Position numbers and translations under genes: made by a program. 38,506 nucleotides of DNA from a virus. Under the pieces are notes generated by a model. That model was not told where the DNA came from, made no database searches, and was given only the letters and a program-made list of their open reading frames with translations. Location of the stretch: IMG/VR virus record IMGVR_UViG_3300049255_000549, positions 1 through 38,506 of that record, one strand, 5' to 3'. Positions 5,907 through 13,596 of the stretch are shown in pieces (within the stretch, counting starts at the first letter, position 1; the number at the start of each line of letters is the position of its first letter).

Positions 5907-7867
5907 GCGTCGAGGGGGGGCAAAAGCTCTGGTACACCGCCGCCGATCTGGCCGCACTGGCGCTGCCTGGCCTGCCGCGCGTCAAGCGCAAGATCAACGA
6001 GCTGGCGGCCGACAAGAAGTGGGCCTTTCGTAAGGCTTCTGACGGGTCAGACCTTTGCCGCCCCCGCGCGGGGCGGGGCGGTGGCCTGGAATATCACGTC
6101 GATCTCCTGCCACCCGCCGCCACGGCGGAAATGGCCCGGCGCGGGCTCCTCAGCGTCCGCGATATCGCCCCTAACGTCGTTCCTATTCGACCGACGCCCG
6201 CGCCGGATAGCCAGTGGGCCTGGTTTGAGCGCCAGAGCGACAAGGTCCGTGAGGAAGCGCGTCGCCGGATGAGGGCCCTCGATGTGGTCGCGGCTATCGA
6301 ACGCTCGGGCCAGACGCGCTCCGCCGCCGTCGCCCAGGTGGCCGCCACCCATTGCGTGTCGGCAGCGACAATCTGGGGCTGGATGAGCCTTTGCGCCGGC
6401 GCCAGCGCACTCGACCGGCTGCCACGGCTTGCCGCGCGGCGGGTCGGCGGCGGCGCCGAGGCGGAGATCGACGATCTGGCCTGGCAGGTGTTCAAAAGCG
6501 ACTATCTGCGGCCCGAGAAGCCGACCTACAGCAGCTGCTACCACCGCCTCAAAGCCTGGGCGGCGCCGCGCGGCATCGAGATCCCTCACGTCAAGACGCT
6601 GCAGAGGAAACTGGAGCGCGAGGTCGACGGCCGGGTAATCCTGTCGCAACGCGACGGGGCCGAGGCCCTGCGCCGCGCCCTGCCGCCCCAGCAACGCACC
6701 GTGGCCGATCTTGAGGCCTTGGAGCTGGTCAATATCGACGGCCACAAGTGGGACGTCTTCGTCCGCTGGCCGGACGGCCGCATCGGCCGCCCCATGATGG
6801 TGGCGATACAGGACGTCTACAGCCGCAAGGTCCTGGCCTGGCGCATCGGCGAATCCGAGAACGTCACCCTGACCCGGCTGGCCTTTGCCGACGTCTTCAA
6901 GACCTACGGCATCCCGGCCGGCTGCCTCCTCGACAACGGCCGGGCCTTTGCGTCCAAGGCCATCACCGGCGGCGCGAAGACCCGTTTTCGGTTCAAGATC
7001 CGCGACGAAGATCCGGCTGGCCTCCTCACCTCGCTTGGCGTCGAGATCCACTGGGCGACTCCCTATCGAGGCCAGTCCAAGCCCATCGAGCGGGGTTTCC
7101 GCGACCTCTGCGATCATGGCGCCAAGCACCCGGCTTTCGCCGGCGCCTATACCGGCAACAAGCCAGACGCCAAGCCTGAGAACTACGGGTCCAAGGCGGT
7201 CGATCTGGCCGACTTCATCGCCAACGCGGGCCAGGTTATCGCCGCCCACAATGCGCGCCTGGGTCGGCGCACCGAGACGTCACGCGGTGGGAGCTTTGAC
7301 CAGGCGTTCGAGCACTCCTACGCCCGCGCCACGGTCCGCAAGGCGACACCTGAGCACCTGCGGATGGCGCTTCTGGCCGCCGATCAGGTCACCGCGGACC
7401 GCCAGTCCGGGGCCATTCACCTCTATGAGAACCGCTACTGGTCGCCGGAACTCAGCGCCCATGCCGGGACCCGCGTGACGGTCCGGTTCGACCCCGATGA
7501 CCTCAGCCTGCCGGTCCATGTTTACGACCTGGAGGGCCGATTCCTGGTCACCGCCGAGGCCATTGAGGCGACCGGCTTCCTGGATGTGTCCGCCGCCAAG
7601 GCGCGCGCCAAGCTAGAGGCCAACTGGCGGGCCGCGACGCGGCGGGCCGCCGAGGCCGAGCAGCTGCTCTCACCCGGCCAAATCGCCGCGCTTCTCCCCA
7701 TCGACGACACAGCCCCGACCGTGCCGCCCGCCGCCGCCATCCGGCCGGTTCGCCATCGCGGCACGGCCGCCGCCGCCGTGGTGCGCGCGCCCCTGATTGA
7801 TCGCTTGAGTTTTGAGGATTTGGCCCCGGCGCCGGAGGCGAGAGCCCCCCTGCGCCTGGTCGAATGA
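5903..7867 (+). CDS. muA: MuA-like transposase (DDE recombinase)
   Basis: 654 residues, close to the 663 of MuA. Order: an N-terminal winged-HTH of the Mu I-beta type (LWYTAADLAALALPGLPRVKRKINELAADKKW), a helical end-binding region, the RNaseH-like DDE core and a MuA C-terminal region. Catalytic residues are Asp279 (NIDGHKWD), Asp344 (LLDNGRAF) and Glu396 (SKPIERGFRDL), with spacing nearly as in MuA (269, 336, 392). The GTG at 5903 overlaps the upstream stop and starts exactly at the first domain, so the longer frame from 5744 is rejected. It catalyses strand transfer during integration and replicative transposition, with MuB as target-DNA partner. It looks intact. Confidence 0.96.
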   Translation: MSVEGGQKLWYTAADLAALALPGLPRVKRKINELAADKKWAFRKASDGSDLCRPRAGRGGGLEYHVDLLPPAATAEMARRGLLSVRDIAPNVVPIRPTPAPDSQWAWFERQSDKVREEARRRMRALDVVAAIERSGQTRSAAVAQVAATHCVSAATIWGWMSLCAGASALDRLPRLAARRVGGGAEAEIDDLAWQVFKSDYLRPEKPTYSSCYHRLKAWAAPRGIEIPHVKTLQRKLEREVDGRVILSQRDGAEALRRALPPQQRTVADLEALELVNIDGHKWDVFVRWPDGRIGRPMMVAIQDVYSRKVLAWRIGESENVTLTRLAFADVFKTYGIPAGCLLDNGRAFASKAITGGAKTRFRFKIRDEDPAGLLTSLGVEIHWATPYRGQSKPIERGFRDLCDHGAKHPAFAGAYTGNKPDAKPENYGSKAVDLADFIANAGQVIAAHNARLGRRTETSRGGSFDQAFEHSYARATVRKATPEHLRMALLAADQVTADRQSGAIHLYENRYWSPELSAHAGTRVTVRFDPDDLSLPVHVYDLEGRFLVTAEAIEATGFLDVSAAKARAKLEANWRAATRRAAEAEQLLSPGQIAALLPIDDTAPTVPPAAAIRPVRHRGTAAAAVVRAPLIDRLSFEDLAPAPEARAPLRLVE

Positions 7868-7871
7868 AGGT

Positions 7872-7902
7872 GGCGGCGGAGGGCTGGAACCCCTCCGCCG
7901 CC
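7872..7902 (+). terminator. Strong hairpin between muA and muB (attenuator-like)
   Basis: GGCGGCGGAGGG (7872-7883) and CCCTCCGCCGCC (7891-7902) form a perfect 12-bp stem with a 7-base loop, five bases after the muA stop. No T-run follows, so it is not a classical intrinsic terminator. It could pause polymerase, protect the mRNA end or lower muB relative to muA. Structure is certain; effect is inference. Confidence 0.55.
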
Positions 7903-7936
7903 TGGACTGCAACACAGCAACGAAAGGACGCCTACC

Positions 7937-8893
7937 ATGAACGCCAATCTCGGCAAAACCGAGTTTACCCCCGAGGAGATCGACGATCTCCGCGACCGGC
8001 TGCGGGCCTATAAGGATTCGGCCGGCCTTTCCTGGGCTGACCTCGCCAAGGTCACGGGCGCCACGGCCGGAACCCTCTCTCAGTGGGTTCCCGGGACCTA
8101 TAACGGTGGCAGCATTTACGGCCACATGGACACCCCGGCGCGGGTCCATCGCTTCTTCCTCGGCCTTGAGGAGAAGGCCTCCCTCGAAGCCATCATGCCG
8201 ACGGAGCCGCACTTCCAGCAGACCCTGTCGTCGCGCCGGATGATGACCTGTCTCGCCATGGCGCATCTGGGCGACATGGCTCTGATCTCGACACCGCCCG
8301 GCGTCGGCAAGACCGCCTCGATCAAGCAATACGCCGCCACGCGCGGTCAGGTGACGGTGGTCACGGCCAGCCCCTCGAACCGGGGCGCCGCGACGCTCCT
8401 GATCGCGATCCTAGCGGCCATGGGAGAGAAGGAAGCCAAGGGGACGCCCCAGGTGCTCTCGGCGCGGGTTCGGGCGCGGGTGCGCGGGGCCGGCGCGCTG
8501 ATCATCATCGATGAGGCCCAGCACCTCTCGGCCCAGGCCCTCGACGAGATCCGCTCGATCCACGACGACACCGAGTGTGGGATCGCCCTGGTCGGCGATG
8601 AGACCCTGGTCGCCAACCTTAGGAAATACCCCCAGCTCTACAGCCGTCTCGGCATCCGCCACAGCCAGCCCCGGCCGCTCGCGGAAGACATCGGCGTGAT
8701 CGCCGAGGCCTGGGGTGTCACCAAGGGCCCGGCGCTGGCCTACCTGCATGAGATCGGCCGCAAGAGCGGCGGCATCCGCACCCTCACCAAGACCATGAAG
8801 CTGGCGGTCCGCGCCGCCCGCGCCAGCGGCGCGCCCCTGGATGTCACGGACCTGCGCGACGCCTGGGCCCAGCGCTTTGGGGAGACCGCCTAA
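7937..8893 (+). CDS. muB: MuB-like AAA+ ATPase, transposition target protein
   Basis: 318 residues (MuB is 312). An N-terminal helix-turn-helix at about 31-52 (LSWADLAKVTGATAGTLSQW) is followed by an AAA+ ATPase domain with Walker A TPPGVGKT at 119-126 and Walker B ALIIIDEAQ at 187-195, then a helical C-terminus. MuB binds DNA in an ATP-dependent way, delivers target sites to MuA and protects the element from self-integration. AAAGGA precedes the ATG at good spacing. Unlike most of its neighbours it is not overlapped with the gene before it, being separated by the hairpin at 7872-7902. Confidence 0.94.
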   Translation: MNANLGKTEFTPEEIDDLRDRLRAYKDSAGLSWADLAKVTGATAGTLSQWVPGTYNGGSIYGHMDTPARVHRFFLGLEEKASLEAIMPTEPHFQQTLSSRRMMTCLAMAHLGDMALISTPPGVGKTASIKQYAATRGQVTVVTASPSNRGAATLLIAILAAMGEKEAKGTPQVLSARVRARVRGAGALIIIDEAQHLSAQALDEIRSIHDDTECGIALVGDETLVANLRKYPQLYSRLGIRHSQPRPLAEDIGVIAEAWGVTKGPALAYLHEIGRKSGGIRTLTKTMKLAVRAARASGAPLDVTDLRDAWAQRFGETA

Positions 8894-8894
8894 G

Positions 8895-9137
8895 ATGGCC
8901 CTCCTCATCATCAACGACATGCGCCGAAACATCGGGGCTATCGAAACCCTGGCGAAGGCTGGGGTCCTGACGCCGGAAAAGCTCCACTACTTCCTGCTGG
9001 CGCTGGAGACGGGCGTGGAGTGCGTCGAGGCCTATCTCGACAGCGCCCGGGTCTCCAACCGCGACCTGGAGCCGCCCCCGCGCATTCCGGGGCGACCGTT
9101 CCTTGCCTGGTCCAACCCGGCGGGAGGCGCGGCATGA
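8895..9137 (+). CDS. Small hypothetical protein
   Basis: 80 residues beginning two bases after the muB stop. It is helix-rich at first (MRRNIGAIETLAKAGVLTPEKLHYFLLALETGVECVEAYLD), then proline-rich. The frame opens further upstream, but the ATG at 8895 gives the natural spacing. No family recognised. The next gene overlaps it as ATGA. Confidence 0.65.
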   Translation: MALLIINDMRRNIGAIETLAKAGVLTPEKLHYFLLALETGVECVEAYLDSARVSNRDLEPPPRIPGRPFLAWSNPAGGAA

Positions 9138-9298
9138 CCCGGCAAGGCCCCCTTTTCGTCGATATCGCCGCCCTCGGCGACCTGACGCGCTGGCGTCGGG
9201 TCTGGCGTCGCCGCCTGCGGCTGCGACACGTCCTGACCCCCGTCGCCCTCACAATACTCGCCCTAGAGGCTGCCGTCTGGCTGGCCCGTAACACTTGA
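9134..9298 (+). CDS. Small single-pass membrane protein
   Basis: 54 residues from the ATG overlapping the previous stop (ATGA). The N-terminal half is basic (LTRWRRVWRRRLRLRH), followed by one hydrophobic segment (VLTPVALTILALEAAVWLA), so the positive-inside rule puts the N-terminus in the cytoplasm. Small membrane proteins in phage early regions can affect host envelope or superinfection, but there is no family match to support a role. Confidence 0.6.
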   Translation: MTRQGPLFVDIAALGDLTRWRRVWRRRLRLRHVLTPVALTILALEAAVWLARNT

Positions 9299-9309
9299 AA
9301 GGACAAACC

Positions 9310-9963
9310 ATGAACGACCTCACGCCCACCGCCGTCGAGCTGGCCCCGGGCCATGTCTCGATCTCCGGCCGCCTCTACATGACCGACCCTAAGGGCGCTC
9401 TGGTTCCCGTCGACGCGGTGCCGGCCCAGCGCAAGCTGGAAGATGATCTGGTCCGCAAGATCGTGGGTTATGCCGAGCCCCTGGCCGCCGAGATCGCCCG
9501 CTTCCGCGCCCACACCTTCGATGACGTGGACAGCTTCGTCGCCCTCCTGGAACAGCAGTACAAGGCGCGCGGCGGGGCCAAGGGAAACCTCACCTTCACC
9601 AGCTTCGACGGCTTGCTGCGGGTCAAGGTCCAGGTCTCCGACCAGATCGTCTTCGGCCCGGAACTGCAGGTCGCCAAGGGCCTGGTGGACGAGTGCATCC
9701 AGGAATGGTCGGACGATATCCCCGACGAACTTCGGGTGCTGATCAATGGCGCCTTCGACGTCGATCACGCCAACCAGATCAATCGCGGACGCCTGCTGCA
9801 GCTGCTGACCTACGAGATCGAGAAGCCCAAGTGGGTCGAGGCGATGAAGGCCATCCGCGACTCGATCCGCGTCGTGGGCTCGAAGCGGTATGTGAACATG
9901 TACCGCCGCGCCGATCCTCAGGCGCCCTGGGTCCATGTCGCCCTGGACGCCGCCGCGTCATGA
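9310..9963 (+). CDS. DUF3164 family protein
   Basis: 217 residues matching the DUF3164 family common in the early region of Mu-like phages, which is sometimes mislabelled sulfate transporter. Recognisable parts are the mid-region LTFTSFDGLLRVKVQVSDQI and the C-terminal segment (about 155-195) with KWVEAMKAIRDSI and GSKRYVN. The ATG at 9310 has AAAGGA at good spacing and is chosen over an upstream TTG. The biochemical function is unknown. It follows muB and sits before small coupled genes, as in relatives. Confidence 0.88.
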   Translation: MNDLTPTAVELAPGHVSISGRLYMTDPKGALVPVDAVPAQRKLEDDLVRKIVGYAEPLAAEIARFRAHTFDDVDSFVALLEQQYKARGGAKGNLTFTSFDGLLRVKVQVSDQIVFGPELQVAKGLVDECIQEWSDDIPDELRVLINGAFDVDHANQINRGRLLQLLTYEIEKPKWVEAMKAIRDSIRVVGSKRYVNMYRRADPQAPWVHVALDAAAS

Positions 9964-10172
9964 GCACCCTCGATCTCATCCAGGAGGCCGAGGCGCTGAT
10001 CCAGCTCTACGGCGACGCCCTATCGGAGTTCGAATACGGGCTGGTCTGGGGCATCATCATCCGCGACCGTGGCTGTGGCCCGCGTGTCCTGACGGCGTCC
10101 GAAAGCCAGGTCTTCGTCGACTCCATTGACGCCATGCGGGCCGTGCGGGTGAAGGCCCTGCAAGCCCCATGA
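9960..10172 (+). CDS. Small hypothetical protein
   Basis: 70 residues, coupled at both ends (ATGA with the DUF3164 gene; overlap with the next ATG). It is a compact acidic protein with an N-terminal helix and a short central segment FEYGLVWGIIIRDRGCG. No family recognised. Confidence 0.62.
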   Translation: MSTLDLIQEAEALIQLYGDALSEFEYGLVWGIIIRDRGCGPRVLTASESQVFVDSIDAMRAVRVKALQAP

Positions 10173-10678
10173 GCCGCGCGAACTCTAAGACCCAGCCGGT
10201 CGCCTTCGAGCGCTTCTGGGCGGCCTATCCGGACCGGCCGGATAACCCCAAGGCCGCCGCGCGCCAGGTGTTCGAGCGCCGGGTCCGCGAGGGCGCGGAT
10301 CCGGAGGTCATCGTGGCCGCCGCCGGCCGCTATCGGGCCTTCGTGGCCGGCCGCAAGCTGGACTCGCTCTACATCCCCCACGCCCGCACCTGGCTCAGCC
10401 AGCGGCGCTGGGAGGATTATGCCGAGGCGCCGGTCGAGACAGCCGCGTGGGCGCCGGACCCAGGCCATCCGCTAGCCTTCCTGCTGGAGAAGACTGGCGA
10501 GGCCTATTGGCGGTCCTGGTGTGAGCCCGTCGCCCTGGATCCGGATTTCCCGACGCCCTGTCTCCGGTTCCGCACTCATCTGGCCCTTGACCGCGTGGGG
10601 CGAGACTGGGGCGCGGAGATCAACGCCCACTTTGGCGAGGCGGTCACTCTCGTTTTTGATCTGGTGGTGCGGTCATGA
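10169..10678 (+). CDS. Phage replication-type C-terminal domain protein
   Basis: 169 residues. Residues about 12-85 match the small helical domain often found at the C-terminus of phage replication and helix-turn-helix proteins: FERFWAAYPDRPDNPKAAARQVFERRV, then AAAGRYRAFVAGR and YIPHARTWLSQRRWEDY. Here it stands almost alone with an unassigned C-terminal half. In other phages the domain accompanies DNA replication or DnaT-like functions; in a transposing phage its job is unclear. The start overlaps the preceding stop (ATGA). Confidence 0.75.
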   Translation: MSRANSKTQPVAFERFWAAYPDRPDNPKAAARQVFERRVREGADPEVIVAAAGRYRAFVAGRKLDSLYIPHARTWLSQRRWEDYAEAPVETAAWAPDPGHPLAFLLEKTGEAYWRSWCEPVALDPDFPTPCLRFRTHLALDRVGRDWGAEINAHFGEAVTLVFDLVVRS

Positions 10679-11235
10679 ACATCGTCCCCGACAATCGCTG
10701 GACCGAAGATGCCAAGGTCTTGGTCTCCAACCTCTGGACCGAGGGCAAGTCCGCCACTGAGATCAGCGCGCTCTTGGCGCAGACCCTCGGGCTGAAGAAG
10801 TCCCGCAACGGCGTCATTGGCATCATCCATCGCCTGGGGCTGAGTGGGCCTCGGGCCCAGCGCTCCGCCCCCGTCACGCCGCGCCAAAAAGCCTCAAAGT
10901 CCCGCACGGTGATCCCCTCGCCGCCTGGGCCGGAGGCGGCGCCTGACCAGCTGATGGTGGTCCTGGCGCCCGGGCGAAAATCCCATGTGCCTGTCGTCGT
11001 CTGTGTCGGCCATCCGCCCTCCCGCGAGGCCGCCACGGTCCAGGCCAAGCGCCTGATCGAACTTGCAGCCAGGGACTGCAGATTCCCGGTCGGCGACGCC
11101 ACGGGGATCGACCAGCTCCACTGCGCTCGCCGTTCGCCCGAAGGGGACACCTATTGCGTCCACCATCGCCAGATCGCGGGCGGCCGGCGCGTCGCCGTGG
11201 CGGGTCCGGTCAAGGTCCCGAGGTATGCGCGATGA
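10675..11235 (+). CDS. GcrA-family cell-cycle regulator-like protein
   Basis: 186 residues with the two hallmarks of GcrA. The N-terminal DNA-binding HTH at about 8-58 has RWTEDAKVLVSNLWTEGKSATEI and SRNGVIGIIHRLGLSG. The C-terminal part at about 125-170 has LIELAARDCRFPVGDATG, CARRSPEGDTYCVHHRQIA, which in GcrA is the sigma70-contacting Cys/His region. GcrA works with sigma70 and CcrM-methylated GANTC sites to control S-phase genes in Alphaproteobacteria. A long Pro/Lys linker joins the parts. It is coupled by overlaps to genes on both sides, so it is a phage gene and not host DNA. Whether it acts on phage or host promoters is unknown. Confidence 0.88.
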   Translation: MNIVPDNRWTEDAKVLVSNLWTEGKSATEISALLAQTLGLKKSRNGVIGIIHRLGLSGPRAQRSAPVTPRQKASKSRTVIPSPPGPEAAPDQLMVVLAPGRKSHVPVVVCVGHPPSREAATVQAKRLIELAARDCRFPVGDATGIDQLHCARRSPEGDTYCVHHRQIAGGRRVAVAGPVKVPRYAR

Positions 11236-11534
11236 GGCCCCGCGTCCGCCTGATCCTCAATGTCGTGGCGACCAAGGCCGGCTTTGAGGCCGCCGATCTC
11301 CTGGCTCATCGCCGGGGCAAGGCCCTCGACCGCGCCCGGCGCCGGGCCCTTTGGGCCTCGAAGACTCTGAGGCCCGACATGTCCTTTCCCCAGATCGGCC
11401 GGATCGTCGAACGCCACCACGCCAGCGTCATCCATGCGCGCGTCGCCACCGAGGCGCTTCTGCGGGTCGATGAGCGGGAGCGGGCGGCCTGTGACGCCAT
11501 CGTCGCCGCCGTCATCGAGGGAGTCGGGATATGA
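11232..11534 (+). CDS. DnaA domain IV-like DNA-binding protein
   Basis: 100 residues comprising essentially only the C-terminal DNA-binding domain of DnaA. A basic helix (KALDRARRRALWASKTLRPDMSF) leads to the HTH PQIGRIVERHHASVIHARV, matching the DnaA signature around DHTTVLHA. The AAA+ domain is absent, so it cannot initiate like DnaA but could bind DnaA-box-type sequences or compete with the host DnaA. The ATG overlaps the GcrA-like stop (ATGA), so the two are probably made together. Confidence 0.82.
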   Translation: MRPRVRLILNVVATKAGFEAADLLAHRRGKALDRARRRALWASKTLRPDMSFPQIGRIVERHHASVIHARVATEALLRVDERERAACDAIVAAVIEGVGI

Positions 11535-11785
11535 GCGCCAAGCGCCGCCCGCTTAAGGTCTCGGTAGATTGGACGCCAGCCATCGCTGAGCTGTTTCAGA
11601 TCGTGCCCGGCGATTGGACCGCACCGGCGAAGGCACACCTCGTACAGACCGCTCAAGGCAATATCACGGTCTCCGCTCGTTACGTTATGCCAAACGGCGC
11701 CCCCACAATGGCCCGGGTGCGGCTACGTCGGGACCGAGACGGCGACTGGTTTAGCACCGAACAAAGTTTGGCGGTCCGGCTGTGA
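11531..11785 (+). CDS. Hypothetical protein
   Basis: 84 residues, probably a small beta-rich protein (HLVQTAQGNITVSARYVM, TMARVRLRRDRDGDW). No family recognised. Its codon use is visibly less GC-biased than its neighbours, hinting at a separate origin. It is nonetheless overlapped with genes on both sides (ATGA and GTGA). Confidence 0.62.
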   Translation: MSAKRRPLKVSVDWTPAIAELFQIVPGDWTAPAKAHLVQTAQGNITVSARYVMPNGAPTMARVRLRRDRDGDWFSTEQSLAVRL

Positions 11786-12270
11786 CCGCCCGGGCCGCCC
11801 TCGCCAAGGTCGCCATCGCGCGCAAGGAACTGGGTCTCGATGAGGAGACCTATCGCGCCGTTCTGACGCGGCTGACGGGGCAGGAGTCCGCCAAGGCCTG
11901 CACGGACCGGCAGCTCGGGCTCGTCCTCGATGAGTTCAAGGCCAAGGGGTGGAAGCCACACGCAAAGGTGTTGGCTCGCAACACGAAGCTCCGGCTGGTC
12001 GATCCCCCGGCAGTGCGGAAGGCGCGGGCGCTGTGGATCTCGCTCCACCAGCTCGGCGTCGTGCGAGATCGCACGGATGCGGCCCTGGACAGTTTCGCGG
12101 TCAAGCAGATCGGGAAGCCTCTACGTGAGGCCGACGCGGCGCGTCTCTACAAGCTGATCGAGGCGCTCAAGGCCATGGCGGAACGCGCCGGCTGGGATCA
12201 GTCGGGCGACCCCGACGAGATCAGAGCGCGACTGACAAAGCTCCTGGAGGCGCGCGGCGGCCGTGGCTGA
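11782..12270 (+). CDS. gemA: GemA family regulatory protein (Mu gp16-like)
   Basis: 162 residues of the GemA/DUF1018 family. The typical opening is present (KVAIARKELGLDEETYRAVLTRLTGQESAK), followed by QLGLVLDEFKAKGW and a C-terminal half with ALWISLHQLGVV and AARLYKLIEALKAM. In Mu, GemA affects host gene expression and DNA supercoiling. GTG start overlapping the previous stop. It sits two genes before the Mor-type activator, the usual arrangement. Confidence 0.92.
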   Translation: MTARAALAKVAIARKELGLDEETYRAVLTRLTGQESAKACTDRQLGLVLDEFKAKGWKPHAKVLARNTKLRLVDPPAVRKARALWISLHQLGVVRDRTDAALDSFAVKQIGKPLREADAARLYKLIEALKAMAERAGWDQSGDPDEIRARLTKLLEARGGRG

Positions 12271-12439
12271 GCCGGCGCCCCATCAGCCGGACCTTCTCGT
12301 GGCGGCGGCCGAGGCCGCGCGCCAGGAGGCGGCCAGGCGTTGGCGCAATGCGCCCTGGGGCTGTCGCACCGAGCGGTTCAAGGCCTTCCAGGAGGCCACT
12401 CAGAAGGCTCTCAGGGCCTCTTTAGAGGCGCGCAAATGA
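12263..12439 (+). CDS. Small hypothetical protein between gemA and mor
   Basis: 58 residues from a GTG at 12263 that overlaps the gemA stop. Its TGA overlaps the next ATG as ATGA. The sequence is a helical Ala/Arg-rich protein (AAEAARQEAARRWRNAPWGCRTERFKAFQEATQKALRAS). It is short and GTG-initiated. The exact fit between its two neighbours is the main support. Confidence 0.55.
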   Translation: MAEPAPHQPDLLVAAAEAARQEAARRWRNAPWGCRTERFKAFQEATQKALRASLEARK

Positions 12440-12819
12440 CCCGCGCGGACGAGCAGATCGAGGGGATGGAGGCCACCGCCGCCAACCTCGTCCGGCTGCT
12501 GGGCGAGGACGGCGCGCGGGCTCTGGCCCAGGCCTTTGGGGGTCGCCGGCTCTACGTCCCCCGCCAGCCAGGCGCTCACCATCCGATTACTGTCGCCGTG
12601 GGCCAGCAGGCCGCCGAGCGCCTGGCCGCCGCCTTCCATGGCGTAGGGATCGACGTTCCCGTCATGCCGGCCACCCGAACCGAGATCCGGCGCCTGGACG
12701 CCGAGGGCCTGACCCGTGCCGATATCGCCCGCAAGCTGGGGATCACCGAGCGATGGGTTTACAAAACCCTCGCCGAGGCACCATCCTTGCCAAGCCGTCA
12801 GGGCCGCCTCTTCGGCTGA
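12436..12819 (+). CDS. mor: Mor/C family transcription activator
   Basis: 127 residues of the Mor family. The N-terminal dimerisation part has LVRLLGEDGARALAQAFGGRRLYVPR and the C-terminal HTH has LDAEGLTRADIARKLGITERWVYKTLAE. In Mu, Mor activates the middle promoter and its relative C activates late promoters; only one family member is seen here, so it may do both. It is the last gene before a palindromic late-promoter candidate at 12828 and is presumably its activator. Start at 12436 by ATGA overlap. Confidence 0.92.
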   Translation: MTRADEQIEGMEATAANLVRLLGEDGARALAQAFGGRRLYVPRQPGAHHPITVAVGQQAAERLAAAFHGVGIDVPVMPATRTEIRRLDAEGLTRADIARKLGITERWVYKTLAEAPSLPSRQGRLFG

Positions 12820-12821
12820 CC

Positions 12822-12863
12822 CCTTCACCCTGAATTAATTCAGGGCGGATTGCCCGCCTTCGG
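12822..12863 (+). promoter_or_regulatory. Late promoter element, copy 1 (lysis operon)
   Basis: The 18-bp perfect palindrome CCCTGAATTAATTCAGGG (12828-12845), preceded by CCTTCA and followed 11 bases later by CCTTCGG (12857-12863). The same arrangement with identical spacing occurs at 23331-23372. It sits between mor and the endolysin gene, the place of Mu Plys, so a Mor/C binding site is the best guess. A CTAGCG a few bases further (12868-12873) may be part of the -10. Confidence 0.7.
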
Positions 12864-12880
12864 ACCTCTAGCGTCCGACC

Positions 12881-13276
12881 ATGGACACCCGTTCCGAAGC
12901 CAATCTGGAGAAGGTCCACCCGGACCTCGCCAAGATCATCCGCGCGGCGGCGCAAGCGCCCCAGCCGTTCGTGGTGACCTACGGGATCCGCACGGTCGAG
13001 GCCGAGGCGCAAGCCTGCGCCAGCGGCCACTCCATGACCATGCACTCCCGCCACCTGGCGAGCGACGACGGCCTCTGCCGCGCGGTCGATGTGACGCCTT
13101 TGGTGGCCGGCGAGATCAGCTTCGCCCCCGGCCGTGAGGCTCAGGTCTATGGCTGGGTCGCCCAGCAGATCAAAGGCGCGGCCCTGGCGCTCGACCTGCC
13201 GGTCGAGTGGGGCGGCGACTGGGAGACCTTCAAGGATTGGGGTCACTTTCAACTGCCCTGGAGCACCTATCCGTGA
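12881..13276 (+). CDS. M15 family peptidase, probable endolysin
   Basis: 131 residues of the L-alanyl-D-glutamate peptidase / VanY-like M15 group. The typical opening NLEKVHPDLAKIIRAAAQ is followed by zinc-site motifs: His58 (MHSRHL), Asp70 (CRAVDVTP) and His122 (DWGHFQLPW). It would cut peptide cross-links of murein for host lysis. There is no signal peptide, so export depends on a holin, and the adjacent gene is a candidate. No convincing Shine-Dalgarno precedes the ATG, and the start is very close to the expected transcription start, so it may be leaderless. Confidence 0.88.
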   Translation: MDTRSEANLEKVHPDLAKIIRAAAQAPQPFVVTYGIRTVEAEAQACASGHSMTMHSRHLASDDGLCRAVDVTPLVAGEISFAPGREAQVYGWVAQQIKGAALALDLPVEWGGDWETFKDWGHFQLPWSTYP

Positions 13277-13581
13277 GCGATACAAACGCCTCTCCGCCGG
13301 TCGCGGTCGTGCCGTCGTTCGTCGACAACCTGATCAAGACCTACGCCCAGAAGGCCCTGACGGCCGCCGCCGCCGGTATGGGCTTCACGGGCGTGCAACA
13401 GGGCCAGGTGGCGCAGATGGGCGTCGGCGTCGTCCTTGGCCTCGTCTCCATCGCCTGGGCCTACCTGGAAGAGCGCCTGGCGCATCAGCGCCTGATCGCC
13501 GCCGTGGTCAGTCCGGCCGCCACCCCGGTGACGCTCGGCATCCTCCAGAGCGTCAAACCCGCAATCCCGCCCGTCCGTTGA
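13273..13581 (+). CDS. Putative holin
   Basis: 102 residues, GTG overlapping the endolysin stop (GTGA). One clear membrane segment at about 48-64 (AQMGVGVVLGLVSIAWAYL), with a weakly hydrophobic Ala/Gly stretch before it (about 28-40). Small size, membrane segment and coupling to a signal-less endolysin suggest a holin of the Pam3 gp28-like sort. The call rests on context more than on sequence. Confidence 0.65.
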   Translation: MSDTNASPPVAVVPSFVDNLIKTYAQKALTAAAAGMGFTGVQQGQVAQMGVGVVLGLVSIAWAYLEERLAHQRLIAAVVSPAATPVTLGILQSVKPAIPPVR

Positions 13582-13596
13582 AAGGAAGTACCCCCG

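Noticed and set aside
12828-12845. Palindromes at 12828 and 23337 as terminators
   Set aside because: A 7-bp stem could form, but there is no T-run. Copy 2 follows a separate real terminator at 23270, and the flanking boxes are conserved at fixed spacing, which favours a protein-binding promoter element.
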